NCBI GenBank assembly: GCA_038231215.1
Contig: JBBRLS010000001.1
Coordinates: forward strand, 62,001-126,000
Reading direction: 5' to 3'
DNA from: Schlegelella_A sp038231215
GTDB lineage: Bacteria > Pseudomonadota > Gammaproteobacteria > Burkholderiales > Burkholderiaceae_C
Length of the DNA: 64,000 bases
Shown: positions 1 through 8,336 of the stretch, one piece after another
How the letters are laid out: each line of letters starts with the position of its first letter
How positions within the stretch are numbered: the stretch's first letter is position 1
Translations under genes and position numbers: made by a program
The notes under the pieces: generated by a model
Seen by the model: only the letters and a program-made list of their open reading frames with translations
Database searches by the model: none
What the model was told of the DNA's origin: nothing

Positions 1-1187
1 CGCTCATCGATGCGCGCAACCGCACGCTTGCCTGGGCCGCGCTCCTCGAGACGGCCCAGGGCGGCCAGGCCTTGCGACTTTCGGACGAGCTCGCGCCGGC
101 GATCGCCGAGACGCTCGATGCGCCGCTCTGGACGCTCGGTCACCTTGGCTGGTTCCAGGAGGAGTGGATCGGCCGCAACGTGCAGCGCAGCCGCGGTCCG
201 GGGTCTGACCCGGCCGGGCCGCGGCTCGCCTCGGTCCTGCCCGGCGCCGATCGCTGGTACGACCCGGCCGCAGTGACTCGCGCGGCGCGCCGCGAGCTCG
301 CCGCGGTCGAGCTGCCCGACCTGCAGGCGACGCGCCAGTACCTTGTCGAATCGCTGGAGACGACGCTCGACCTGCTCGACGCGCTGCGCGAGGAAGACGA
401 CGACTCGCTCTACTTCCATCGCCTCGCGCTGTTCCACGAGGAGCTTCATCTCGAGGACTTCGCGGTGCTCGCGCAGACGCTGGGCTTCGAGCCGCCGCCC
501 CGCGCGGTGCCGCGCCTCGCCACGCACGCGTCGCGTCCGCCGCTGTTCTTTCCGGCGACGCGCTGGTTGCAGGGCGTGGGCGCGCCGGGCTTTGTCTTCG
601 ACAACGAGCGCGAGCCGCATCCGGTCTCGATTCCGGAGTTCGAGATCGACGCGCAGGCCGTCACCTGGTCGCAGTACAGCGAGTTCGTCGAAGACGGCGG
701 CTACGACGAAGGGTCGCACTGGAGCGAGGCCGGCTGGGCCTGGGTCCAGCGCGAGGCGCGCCGCACGCCGCGCCACGTCGACCAGATGCGGCACGGCGTG
801 CTGCGTCGCCGCTTCGGCCAGCTCACGCGCGTCGCCAATGCCGAGCCGGCCGTGCACGTCAGCGCCCACGAGGCCGAAGCCTGGTGCCGCTGGGCCGCAA
901 GGCGCTTGCCGAGCGAGGTCGAATGGGAAGCGGCGGCGCACCAGGGCGCGACACGCGGCTTTCGCTTCGGCGACGTCTGGGAGTGGACAGCGACGACCTT
1001 CCGCCCGTATCCCGGCTTCGTCGCAGGCCCCTGGCGCGAGTACTCGGTGCCGAGCTTCGGCACGACGCGGGTGCTGCGCGGCGCCAGCGTCGCCACCTCG
1101 CGCAGCCTGCGCAGTGCGCGCTTTCGCAAGTTCGCCGAGCCCGGCCGCGACGACGGCTTCTTCGGCTTTCGAAGCTGCGCGGCATGA
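1..1187 (+). CDS. senA: SenA/EgtB-like selenoneine (or ergothioneine-type) synthase, 5' end cut off by window
   Basis: The frame is open from base 3, so the N-terminus lies outside the window; the TTG at 72 is not a real start. Seen: an N-terminal DinB_2-like metal domain with GHLGWFQEEW and FHEELHLED, giving the three histidines expected for non-heme iron, then a C-terminal FGE-sulfatase (SUMF1) domain with RLPSEVEWEAA, DVWEWT and GFRSCAA. This is the EgtB/SenA architecture. The stretches IDARNRTLA, LASVLPGADRWYD and TRQYL...LYFHRLALFHE resemble SenA more than EgtB as I recall the families. SenA joins selenosugar to hercynine in selenoneine synthesis; senB and senC would be expected upstream. 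The alternative is an ergothioneine-type EgtB. The family (iron sulfoxide synthase) is firm, the selenium substrate is inferred. Confidence 0.6.
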   Translation, partial: LIDARNRTLAWAALLETAQGGQALRLSDELAPAIAETLDAPLWTLGHLGWFQEEWIGRNVQRSRGPGSDPAGPRLASVLPGADRWYDPAAVTRAARRELAAVELPDLQATRQYLVESLETTLDLLDALREEDDDSLYFHRLALFHEELHLEDFAVLAQTLGFEPPPRAVPRLATHASRPPLFFPATRWLQGVGAPGFVFDNEREPHPVSIPEFEIDAQAVTWSQYSEFVEDGGYDEGSHWSEAGWAWVQREARRTPRHVDQMRHGVLRRRFGQLTRVANAEPAVHVSAHEAEAWCRWAARRLPSEVEWEAAAHQGATRGFRFGDVWEWTATTFRPYPGFVAGPWREYSVPSFGTTRVLRGASVATSRSLRSARFRKFAEPGRDDGFFGFRSCAA

Positions 1188-1388
1188 CGAGGCCGGCGCG
1201 ACGGCGCTCGCCGATGCCGCGTCGCGGTCGCCGCGCGCCGACGAACGCGACGGTTCGATGACAGTTCTGCGGCGAATGCATTAGGGAAAGCCCGTTTGCC
1301 GGTCCTGCCGCGTCTCGAACAATGCACCGAACGGCCTGCGTCGGCATTTTCCGGCGAGGCGTCAGTGCATTCCCCCGAGGAGTCAGGC

Positions 1389-1871
1389 GTGGACCAACCC
1401 ATTTCTCTCACCGTGAACGGCAAGGCCGTCAAGGCGACGATCGACCCGCGCACGCTGCTCGTGCAGTTCCTGCGCGAGAACCTGCAGCTCACCGGCACGC
1501 ACGTCGGCTGCGACACGGCGCAATGCGGCGCCTGCACGGTGCACATGAACGGTCGCGCCATCAAGGCCTGCTCGATGCTCGCCCTCCAGGTGCAAGGCAG
1601 CGAGATCACGACGATCGAGTCGCTGGCCGCGAAGGACGGCACGCTGCATCCGATGCAGGCGGCGTTTCGCGAGTGCCACGGCCTGCAGTGCGGCTTCTGC
1701 ACGCCGGGCATGGTGATGTCGGCGGTGCAGCTTCTCGCCGACAACCCGAAGGCGAGCGAGATGGAGATCCGCGAAGGCCTCGACGGCAACATCTGCCGCT
1801 GCACGGGCTATCAGAACATCGTCAAGTCGATCCAGTTCTGCCAGTCGGGCGCCACGCCCGTCGCGGTCTGA
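1389..1871 (+). CDS. coxS: [2Fe-2S] small subunit of CO dehydrogenase/xanthine dehydrogenase-family molybdenum hydroxylase
   Basis: 160 aa, the usual length of CoxS/CutS subunits. It carries electrons from the molybdenum site to FAD through two [2Fe-2S] clusters. The plant-type cluster is bound by C41, C46, C49 and C61 (CDTAQCGACTVHMNG) and the second cluster by C101, C104, C136 and C138 (CGFCTPGM, CRCTGYQ). GTG at 1389 is chosen because GAGGAG at 1377-1382 lies 6 nt upstream and the protein then starts like its homologues; an in-frame start at 1296 would add an unrelated leader. It is the first gene of the S-L-M-D-E-G set, 10 nt ahead of the large subunit. The substrate of the complex cannot be told from this subunit. 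Confidence 0.9.
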   Translation: MDQPISLTVNGKAVKATIDPRTLLVQFLRENLQLTGTHVGCDTAQCGACTVHMNGRAIKACSMLALQVQGSEITTIESLAAKDGTLHPMQAAFRECHGLQCGFCTPGMVMSAVQLLADNPKASEMEIREGLDGNICRCTGYQNIVKSIQFCQSGATPVAV

Positions 1872-1881
1872 GGAGCGCACC

Positions 1882-4260
1882 ATGGGCAACATGAACGACG
1901 TTCCCGATCTGACCAAGAACCCCATCGGCCAGAGCCTGCGCCGCCGCGAAGACCGGCGCTTCCTGACCGGCGACGGCCAGTACACCGACGACGTGAACCT
2001 GCACGGGCAGAGCTACGGCGTCTTTCTGCGCTCGCCGTACGCGCACGCGCGCATCCGCTCGGTCAAGCTCGACGCGGCGCTGAAGTCGCCCGGCGTCATC
2101 GACATCATCACCGGCGCCGACCTCGTCGACGCCAAGATCGGCGGCTTGCCCTGCGGCTGGCTGATCCACAGCAAGGACGGCGCGCCGATGAAGGAGCCGG
2201 CGCACCCGGTGATCGCGCACGGCAAGGTACGCCACGTCGGCGACCAGGTCGCGCTCATCGTCGCCGAGTCGATCGCCGAGGCCAAGGACGCGGCCGAGCT
2301 GGTCGAGGTCGACTACGAAGAACTGAAGCCGGTGATCGACATCGTCAGCGCCCACATGAACGGCTCACTGGTGCACGACGAGGTGCTGGACAACACCTGC
2401 TACGACTGGGGCCATGGCGACAAGGCGGCGGTCGACGCCGCCTTCGCCACGGCCGCGCACGTGACCAAGCTCGACATCGTCAACAACCGCCTGATCCCGA
2501 ACGCGATGGAGCCGCGCGCCGCCAACGCGGCCTACAACAAGTCGGACTCGAGCTACACGCTCTACGTCGCCAACCAGAACCCGCACGTCGAGCGGCTGCT
2601 GATGTGCGCCTTCGTGCTGAGCCTGCCCGAATCGAAGGTTCGCGTGATCGCACCCGACGTCGGCGGCGGCTTCGGCTCGAAGATCTTCCTCTATGCCGAA
2701 GACGTGGCGCTGGTCTGGGCGAGCAAGCGCGTCGGCCGGCCGATCAAGTGGACGGCCGAGCGCAGCGAATCGTTCCTCACCGACGCGCATGGCCGCGACC
2801 ACGCCACCAGCGCCGAGCTGGCGATGGACAAGGACGGCAACTTCCTGGCGCTGCGCGTGAAGACGATCGCGAACATGGGCGCTTACCTGTCGACCTTCGC
2901 GTCGGCGGTGCCGACCATCCTTTACGCGACGCTGCTCGCCGGCCAGTACAAGACGCCGGCGATCTACGCCGAGGTGAAGGCGGTGTTCACCAACACCGCG
3001 CCGGTCGACGCCTATCGCGGCGCGGGCCGGCCGGAGGCGACCTACATCGTCGAGCGCATCGTCGAGAAGGCGGCGCGCGACATGAAGATGGATCCCGCCG
3101 AGATCCGGCGCAAGAACTTCATCACCACCTTCCCGTACGCGACGCCGGTCGGCCTCACCTACGACGTCGGCAACTACAGCGCCCACCTCGACAAGGCGAT
3201 CGCGATGGCCGACACGGCGGGCTTCGCGGCGCGCAAGGCCGCCTCTGAAGCCAAGGGCAAGAAGCGCGGCCTCGGCTACTCGTGCTACATCGAGGCCTGC
3301 GGCATCGCGCCGTCGAATATCGCCGGCGCGCTCGGTGCGCGCGCGGGCCTGTTCGAGGCCGGCGAGGTGCGCGTCCATCCGACCGGCACGGTCACCATCT
3401 TCACCGGCTCGCACAGCCACGGCCAGGGCCACGAGACGACCTTCGCGCAGGTCGTGGCCGGCAAGCTCGGCATCCCGGTCGAGAACGTCGAGATCGTGCA
3501 CGGCGACACCGGCCGCGTGCCCTTCGGCATGGGCACTTACGGCAGCCGCTCGCTGGCGGTCGGCGGCACGGCGATTTCCAAGGCGGTCGACAAGATCATC
3601 GCCAAGGGCAAGAAGATCGCGGCGCACCTGCTCGAGGCGGCCGACACCGACATCGAGTTCGAGAACGGCGAGTTCAAGGTCGCCGGCACCGACAAGAAGA
3701 TTCCCTGGGGCTCGGTCACGCTCACGGCCTACGTGCCGCACAACTTCCCGCTCGACAAGCTCGAGCCCGGCCTCAACGAGAACGCCTTCTACGACCCGAC
3801 CAACTTCACCTATCCCTCGGGCAGCTACGTGTGCGAGGTCGAGGTCGATCCCGACACCGGAAAGGTGGCGATCGAGTCCTTCGTCGCTGTCGACGACTTC
3901 GGCAACATCGTCAACCCGATGATCGTCGAGGGCCAGGTGCAGGGCGGCATCGCCCAGGGCCTCGGCCAGGCCATGATGGAAGGCTGTGCCTACGACCCGC
4001 AATCGGGCCAGCTCCTGACCGGCTCGTACATGGACTACGCGATGCCGCGGGCGATGGACATCCCGACGATCCGGCTGGCAACGACGAACACGCCGTGCAG
4101 CCACAACCCGCTCGGCGTCAAGGGCTGCGGCGAGGCCGGCGCGATCGGCGCCCCGGCCGCCTACATCAACGCGGTGACCGACGCGCTCGGCGTCGTCGAT
4201 GTGGCGATGCCCGCGACCACCGAACGCGTCTGGCGCGCTGCCCACGGCATGCACGCCTGA
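1882..4260 (+). CDS. coxL: Molybdopterin large subunit, form II CO dehydrogenase-like
   Basis: 792 aa, matching CoxL length (about 800). It would bind the Mo-molybdopterin cytosine dinucleotide cofactor and hydroxylate the substrate. Seen: GGGFGSKIF, the Moco-binding GQGHETTFAQ stretch, and the conserved catalytic glutamate in GCGEAGAIG at E751. The active-site loop at residues 377-383 reads AYRGAGR. True CO-oxidising form I enzymes have AYxCSFR with the Cu-binding cysteine; here that position is glycine, so this is form II. Form II enzymes are often annotated as CO dehydrogenase, but the physiological substrate of most is unsettled and may be another aldehyde, purine or aromatic. The gene sits 10 nt after coxS in one transcription unit. 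Confidence 0.88.
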   Translation: MGNMNDVPDLTKNPIGQSLRRREDRRFLTGDGQYTDDVNLHGQSYGVFLRSPYAHARIRSVKLDAALKSPGVIDIITGADLVDAKIGGLPCGWLIHSKDGAPMKEPAHPVIAHGKVRHVGDQVALIVAESIAEAKDAAELVEVDYEELKPVIDIVSAHMNGSLVHDEVLDNTCYDWGHGDKAAVDAAFATAAHVTKLDIVNNRLIPNAMEPRAANAAYNKSDSSYTLYVANQNPHVERLLMCAFVLSLPESKVRVIAPDVGGGFGSKIFLYAEDVALVWASKRVGRPIKWTAERSESFLTDAHGRDHATSAELAMDKDGNFLALRVKTIANMGAYLSTFASAVPTILYATLLAGQYKTPAIYAEVKAVFTNTAPVDAYRGAGRPEATYIVERIVEKAARDMKMDPAEIRRKNFITTFPYATPVGLTYDVGNYSAHLDKAIAMADTAGFAARKAASEAKGKKRGLGYSCYIEACGIAPSNIAGALGARAGLFEAGEVRVHPTGTVTIFTGSHSHGQGHETTFAQVVAGKLGIPVENVEIVHGDTGRVPFGMGTYGSRSLAVGGTAISKAVDKIIAKGKKIAAHLLEAADTDIEFENGEFKVAGTDKKIPWGSVTLTAYVPHNFPLDKLEPGLNENAFYDPTNFTYPSGSYVCEVEVDPDTGKVAIESFVAVDDFGNIVNPMIVEGQVQGGIAQGLGQAMMEGCAYDPQSGQLLTGSYMDYAMPRAMDIPTIRLATTNTPCSHNPLGVKGCGEAGAIGAPAAYINAVTDALGVVDVAMPATTERVWRAAHGMHA

Positions 4261-4289
4261 CCGCCACGAACGAAGAACTGGAGAACATC

Positions 4290-5087
4290 ATGTACGGATT
4301 CGAATACCAGCGGCCGGCCAGCCGCGACGCCGCCAAGACGGCCGCCGCGGGCGCCGACACCCGCTACCTCGCGGGCGGCCAGAGCCTGATCCAGGCGATG
4401 CGCCTGCGCCTTTCGCAATCGGCGCGGCTCGTCGATCTTGGCGCGGTCGCCGACCTGAAGGCGATCACCGCCGACGCGCGCGGCGTCACCATCGGCGCGA
4501 TGGCGACGCATGCCTCGGTCGCGTCGAACGCCGAAGTGAAGCGCATGCTGCCGGCATTGGCCGAGCTGGCCGACGGTATCGGCGACCCGATGGTGCGCAA
4601 CATGGGCACGATCGGTGGCTCGATCGCCAACGCCGACCCGGCGGCCTGCTATCCGGCGGGCGTGCTGGCACTCAACGCGACCATCCACACCGACCGGCGC
4701 ACGATCGCCGCCGACGCCTTCTTCACCGGCCTCTACGAGACCGCCCTGCAGCCCGGCGAGCTGATCACGGCGGTGAGCTTTCCGGCGGCGCAGAAGGCGG
4801 CGTACATCAAGTACAAGCAGCCAGCGTCGCGCTTCGCCCTGATCGGCGTGTTCGTTGCGCAGACCGCGGGTGGCGTGCGCGTCGCCGTCACCGGCGCGAA
4901 GGCGGCGGTGTTTCGCGCCAAGTCGATCGAGGACGCGCTGGCCAAGAGCTTCACGGCCGACGCTGCCAAGGCGGTGAAGATGCCGGTCGACGACATCAAC
5001 AGCGACCTGCACGGTTCGGCCGAATACCGCGCCGCGATGATCAGCGTGATGGCGTCGCGGGCGGTCGCGGCGGCGCTGGCGCGCTGA
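4290..5087 (+). CDS. coxM: FAD-binding medium subunit of molybdenum hydroxylase
   Basis: 265 aa, a typical CoxM size. The N-terminal FAD-binding half shows RYLAGGQSLIQAMRLRLS and the central MVRNMGTIGGSIANADPAA, both classic flavin-binding loops of this family; a CO-dehydrogenase flavoprotein C-terminal domain follows. It passes electrons from the [2Fe-2S] subunit to FAD and on to a quinone or other acceptor. ATG at 4290 starts 29 nt after the coxL stop; the frame is open far upstream inside coxL, but that is a shadow. Order S-L-M differs from the M-S-L order of the Oligotropha cox operon and is common in form II clusters. Confidence 0.88.
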   Translation: MYGFEYQRPASRDAAKTAAAGADTRYLAGGQSLIQAMRLRLSQSARLVDLGAVADLKAITADARGVTIGAMATHASVASNAEVKRMLPALAELADGIGDPMVRNMGTIGGSIANADPAACYPAGVLALNATIHTDRRTIAADAFFTGLYETALQPGELITAVSFPAAQKAAYIKYKQPASRFALIGVFVAQTAGGVRVAVTGAKAAVFRAKSIEDALAKSFTADAAKAVKMPVDDINSDLHGSAEYRAAMISVMASRAVAAALAR

Positions 5088-5104
5088 CCCGGAGGCCGTG
5101 GAGA

Positions 5105-5128
5105 GGCATCGGGTGCGAGCCCGATGCC
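5105..5128 (+). terminator. Hairpin after coxM, possible attenuator or processing site
   Basis: GGCATCGGG (5105-5113) pairs perfectly with CCCGATGCC (5120-5128) around a 6-nt loop. Only TT follows, so it lacks the U-tract of a strong intrinsic terminator. It could lower read-through or stabilise the coxSLM message relative to coxDEG. Confidence 0.4.
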
Positions 5129-5130
5129 TT

Positions 5131-5194
5131 GGTCATCCTGAGCGAAGCGAAGGATCTCGCCGCCCAGAATGAGATCCCGTCGCTCAGGATGACC
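5131..5194. repeat. Dispersed palindromic repeat, copy 1 (coxM-coxD gap)
   Basis: GGTCATCCTGAGCGA at the left pairs with its inverse TCGCTCAGGATGACC at the right; CGAAGGATCTCG in the left arm faces GAGATCC in the right arm. The same unit recurs at 18758, 20724, 51276 and as a single arm at 56060. It looks like a REP-type mobile palindrome inserted in intergenic DNA. Confidence 0.75.
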
Positions 5195-5222
5195 GTTGCC
5201 TGCGGTTAGCATGCTCGCAGCC

Positions 5223-6161
5223 ATGACGACCAGCGCTCAACTCCCCGCCAACGTCGACGCCGTTCTCGCCCTGCTCGGCACCGAGAACTACGTCTCCGAT
5301 CGCCGCCTCGCCACGGCCGTCTTCCTCGCGCTGACGCTCAAGCGCCCGCTCTTTCTCGAAGGCGAGCCCGGCGTCGGCAAGACCGAGCTGGCGAAGGCGC
5401 TCGCTCGCGCCCTCGGCACGCAGCTCCTGCGCGTGCAGTGCTACGAAGGCCTGGACATCGCGCAGACCGCCTACGAGTGGAACGTGGCCCGGCAGATGAT
5501 GGAGATCCGCCTCGCCGAGGCGGCGCACGATGTGAACGACGCCGCTGGACGCGAGCGCCTCTCGAAGAGCCTGTACTCGCGCGACATGCTGATCGAGCGG
5601 CCGCTGCTGCAGGCCTTGACGCAAGCACAGTCGCCCGTCCTGCTGATCGACGAGCTCGACCGCGCCGACGAGCCCTTCGACGCCTTCCTGCTCGAGGTCC
5701 TTGCCGAGAACCAGTTGACGATCCCCGAGCTGGGCACCGTCAAGGCAGCCGCCGACGCGACTCCCATTGTCATCATCACCAGCAACCGCACGCGCGAGAT
5801 CCACGACGCGCTGAAGCGCCGCTGCCTCTATCACTGGGTCGACTATCCGGACGCGCCGCGAGAGCTCGAGATCGTGCGCCTGCGCGCGCCGGGCGCGGCC
5901 GAGCGGCTCTATGCCGAGGTGGTCTCGTTCGTGCAGCGCATGCGCACCCTCGATCTCTTCAAGTCGCCCGGCATCGCCGAGACCATCGACTGGACCAACG
6001 CGCTCGTCGCGCTGAACGCGATCAGCCTCGATCCGGCCAACGTGCAGGACACGCTCGGCGTGCTGCTCAAGCACCGCGACGACATCATGAAGATGCAGAG
6101 CGCGGACGTGACCAAGCTGCTCCAGGAACTGCGCGACATGGGCCGCGCCGGTGTTCGCTGA
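5223..6161 (+). CDS. coxD: MoxR/CoxD-type AAA+ ATPase
   Basis: 312 aa. Walker A is GEPGVGKT (residues 47-54), Walker B is LLIDELDRADEP, and an IITSNRTREIHDALKRRC sensor/arginine-finger region follows. MoxR ATPases pair with a von Willebrand A protein to remodel metal enzymes; CoxD matures the molybdenum site of CO dehydrogenase. The adjacent vWA gene overlaps its 3' end by 11 nt, which supports a working pair. Upstream in-frame starts (ATG 5211, TTG 5196) exist; ATG 5223 gives the family-like N-terminus, and none has a strong Shine-Dalgarno. It is cut off from coxM by a hairpin and a palindromic repeat. Confidence 0.85.
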   Translation: MTTSAQLPANVDAVLALLGTENYVSDRRLATAVFLALTLKRPLFLEGEPGVGKTELAKALARALGTQLLRVQCYEGLDIAQTAYEWNVARQMMEIRLAEAAHDVNDAAGRERLSKSLYSRDMLIERPLLQALTQAQSPVLLIDELDRADEPFDAFLLEVLAENQLTIPELGTVKAAADATPIVIITSNRTREIHDALKRRCLYHWVDYPDAPRELEIVRLRAPGAAERLYAEVVSFVQRMRTLDLFKSPGIAETIDWTNALVALNAISLDPANVQDTLGVLLKHRDDIMKMQSADVTKLLQELRDMGRAGVR

Positions 6162-7350
6162 AAACGTCACCCACTTTGCCCGAGTGCTGCGCAACGCGGG
6201 CATTCCGGTCGGCCCCGATCGCGTGATCGCCGCGCTCGAGGCGCTCGAGGCGGTCGGCTTCTCGCACCGAGGCGACGTTCATGCCGCGCTTTCCGCCGTG
6301 ATGCTCGACCGTCACGAGCAGCAGCCCGTCTTCGACGCCGCCTTCGACGCCTTCTGGCGCGACCCCAAGCTGCTCGAGCAGATGATGGCCTTGCTGCTGC
6401 CCAAGGTGCAGGGCCGCGGCGACATGCAGAAGAAGCGCCCGAACCGCGTCGCCGAGGCGCTGGCGCCGCCGCGTATCGAACCGCCGCGACCGCAGCCGCC
6501 GGTGCAGCCCGACGACAAGGTCGACTACGAGACCAGCTTCACCTTCTCCGACCGCGAGCGCCTGCAGGTCGCCGACTTCGAGTCCATGACGGTGGCCGAG
6601 TTCGAGCTCGCCAAGCGCATGGCCGAGGAGTTGCCGCTGCCGCTGGCGCCGGTGCGCCGTCGCCGCCACGAAGCCAGCACGCGCGGCCGCATCGACCTGC
6701 GCAAGACCATGCTGGCGATGGCGCGCCAGCCGGCGACGCTGGTGCCGCGCTTCAGCGAGCCGCGCACCGAGCTGCCCACGCTCGTCGTGCTGCTCGACAT
6801 CTCGGGCTCGATGGACCGCTACGCGCGCCTCATGCTGCACTACGTGCACGGCCTGACGCGGCGTTACCTCAAGGTGCACACGCTGACCTTCGGCACGCGC
6901 CTTACCAACATCACGCGGGCGCTGCGCAACCGCGATCCCGACGTCGCGCTGGCGATCGCCTCGGCGCAGGTGCAGGACTGGAAGGGCGGCACGCGCATTG
7001 CGTCCTGCCTCGACGACTTCAACCACCACTGGGCGCGCCGCCTGCTCGGCGCCAACGCCGCGGTGCTGCTCGTCAGCGACGGCCTCGACACCGACGAGCA
7101 CGGCGACCTGACCCGCGCCGCCAGGCAGTTGCGCCTGTTCGCGCATCAGATCGTCTGGCTCAACCCCTTGCTTCGCTTCGACCGCTTCGAGCCGCGCGCC
7201 GCCGGCATCCGCGCCATCCTGCCGAACGTCGACCGCTTCCTTCCCGTGCACAACCTCGCCAGCCTGGCCGACCTTGCCATCGCCTTGCGCACGCCCGCGC
7301 TGCGGCCGGCTTCTCTCATCGCGGCACCGGCCGAGCGCCGCGCCGCATAA
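6151..7350 (+). CDS. coxE: CoxE-like von Willebrand factor A domain protein
   Basis: 399 aa, GTG start inside the end of coxD (11-nt overlap), suggesting coupled translation. The C-terminal half is a vWA domain with an intact MIDAS signature: DISGSM beginning at D216 and a later SDGLDTDEHGDL segment. The N-terminal half is a charged linker rich in Pro and Arg. CoxE proteins act with the MoxR ATPase CoxD in assembling or activating the molybdenum hydroxylase; that role is taken from the family and the gene order. Confidence 0.85.
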   Translation: MFAENVTHFARVLRNAGIPVGPDRVIAALEALEAVGFSHRGDVHAALSAVMLDRHEQQPVFDAAFDAFWRDPKLLEQMMALLLPKVQGRGDMQKKRPNRVAEALAPPRIEPPRPQPPVQPDDKVDYETSFTFSDRERLQVADFESMTVAEFELAKRMAEELPLPLAPVRRRRHEASTRGRIDLRKTMLAMARQPATLVPRFSEPRTELPTLVVLLDISGSMDRYARLMLHYVHGLTRRYLKVHTLTFGTRLTNITRALRNRDPDVALAIASAQVQDWKGGTRIASCLDDFNHHWARRLLGANAAVLLVSDGLDTDEHGDLTRAARQLRLFAHQIVWLNPLLRFDRFEPRAAGIRAILPNVDRFLPVHNLASLADLAIALRTPALRPASLIAAPAERRAA

Positions 7351-7364
7351 CCGAGGAAAGCCTC

Positions 7365-7937
7365 ATGGAATTGCACGGCAACCGTCTTATCCCCGCGCCG
7401 GTCGACACGACCTGGGCCGCCCTCAACGACCCAGCGACGCTGAAGGCCTGCATCGCCGGCTGCGAGTCGCTCGAGCGCACCGGCGACGACGCCTACACGG
7501 CCGTCGTCGCGCTCAAGGTCGGCCCGGTCAGCGCGCGCTTCAAGGGCAACCTGAAGATGACCAAGGTCGACGCGCCGAACGGCTATACGATCAACTTCGA
7601 CGGGCAGGGCGGCGTCGCCGGCTTCGGCAAGGGGTCGGCCGACGTCAAGCTCACGGCAGAGAGCGCAACGACGACGCGGCTGGTCTACGAAGCGCGGGCC
7701 CAGGTCGGCGGCAAGATGGCGCAGATCGGATCGCGCCTCATCGACGCGACGGCGGGCAAGCTCACCGACGATTTCTTCAAGGCTTTCGAGGCGCAGGTGC
7801 GCGCGCAAGCGCCGGCCGGCGAGGCGGCACCGATCGCAACCGAAGTTGCGGCACCTCGCGAGCCCGCCGGCACGCTGGGCTGGGTGCTGGCGGCCCTCGT
7901 GCTTCTCGTCACCGCCTACCTGATGCTGCGTCCCTAG
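7365..7937 (+). CDS. coxG: CoxG-like SRPBCC protein with C-terminal membrane anchor
   Basis: 190 aa. Residues 1-150 form a START/SRPBCC domain typical of CoxG (start MELHGNRLIPAPVDTTWAAL; later FDGQGGVAGFGKGSADV). After an Ala/Pro/Glu-rich linker comes one hydrophobic helix (LGWVLAALVLLVTAYLML) that should anchor it in the membrane. CoxG recruits CO dehydrogenase to the cytoplasmic membrane in Oligotropha and may act as a quinone-handling adaptor. The gene lies 14 nt after coxE and ends the operon; the next gene converges on it. Confidence 0.85.
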   Translation: MELHGNRLIPAPVDTTWAALNDPATLKACIAGCESLERTGDDAYTAVVALKVGPVSARFKGNLKMTKVDAPNGYTINFDGQGGVAGFGKGSADVKLTAESATTTRLVYEARAQVGGKMAQIGSRLIDATAGKLTDDFFKAFEAQVRAQAPAGEAAPIATEVAAPREPAGTLGWVLAALVLLVTAYLMLRP

Positions 7938-7977
7938 AAGGAGCGGGCCGCTCCTTGCGGACGGAAGGCGGAGTCGA

Positions 7978-8280
7978 TCAGGCCTTCTTGGCCCAGGCGC
8001 TGCACCATCCCTTCGCTGCAACCGTCTTGCCGGCGAACAGCGGGCACGGCCCGGAGGCGTCGCCCGGCTTGCCCTGGTAGAGCGCGCAGTTGGCGCAATC
8101 CTGGCCAGCGGCATAGCGCGGGAACTTCGCCTTGTCTGCCTTGGTCGCGTCGGCCACGTAGCCCAGCGCGACGGCTTGCGGATCCTTGGGATCGAGGTCG
8201 GCTGCGTAGGCCTGCCGGGCCGTCAGCGCGGCAATGGCCGAGAGGGGAACGAGGTGAATGAAGGTGCGGCGGGAAGTCAT
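7978..8280 (-). CDS. High-potential iron-sulfur protein (HiPIP)
   Basis: 100 aa with a twin-arginine export signal (SRRTFIH, hydrophobic stretch, cleavage near AYA-AD). The mature part has the HiPIP cysteine set C62, C65, C79, C93 (CxxC-x13-C-x13-C) binding one [4Fe-4S] cluster, plus family stretches around FPRYAAGQDC and GWCSAW. HiPIPs are periplasmic one-electron carriers. It is the last gene on the minus strand behind nirK, the NirV-like gene and sco, 56 nt downstream of sco, so it may deliver electrons to the nitrite reductase; that link is inferred from position. Confidence 0.9.
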   Translation of the reverse strand: MTSRRTFIHLVPLSAIAALTARQAYAADLDPKDPQAVALGYVADATKADKAKFPRYAAGQDCANCALYQGKPGDASGPCPLFAGKTVAAKGWCSAWAKKA

Positions 8281-8336
8281 GGGGGAGGTCCTTGTGGATG
8301 GGCTGGGGGAGTATTGTCGAACGGACGCCGCTGCGG

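Noticed and set aside
2365..4254. Long minus-strand open frame opposite coxL
   Set aside because: Its residues are the Arg/Asp/Val-rich pattern of antisense frames in GC-rich DNA; coxL on the other strand has every expected motif.
5088..5222. Rho-independent terminator ending the cox operon after coxM
   Set aside because: The 9-bp hairpin has no U-tract, and the coxDEG genes continue in the same direction immediately after.
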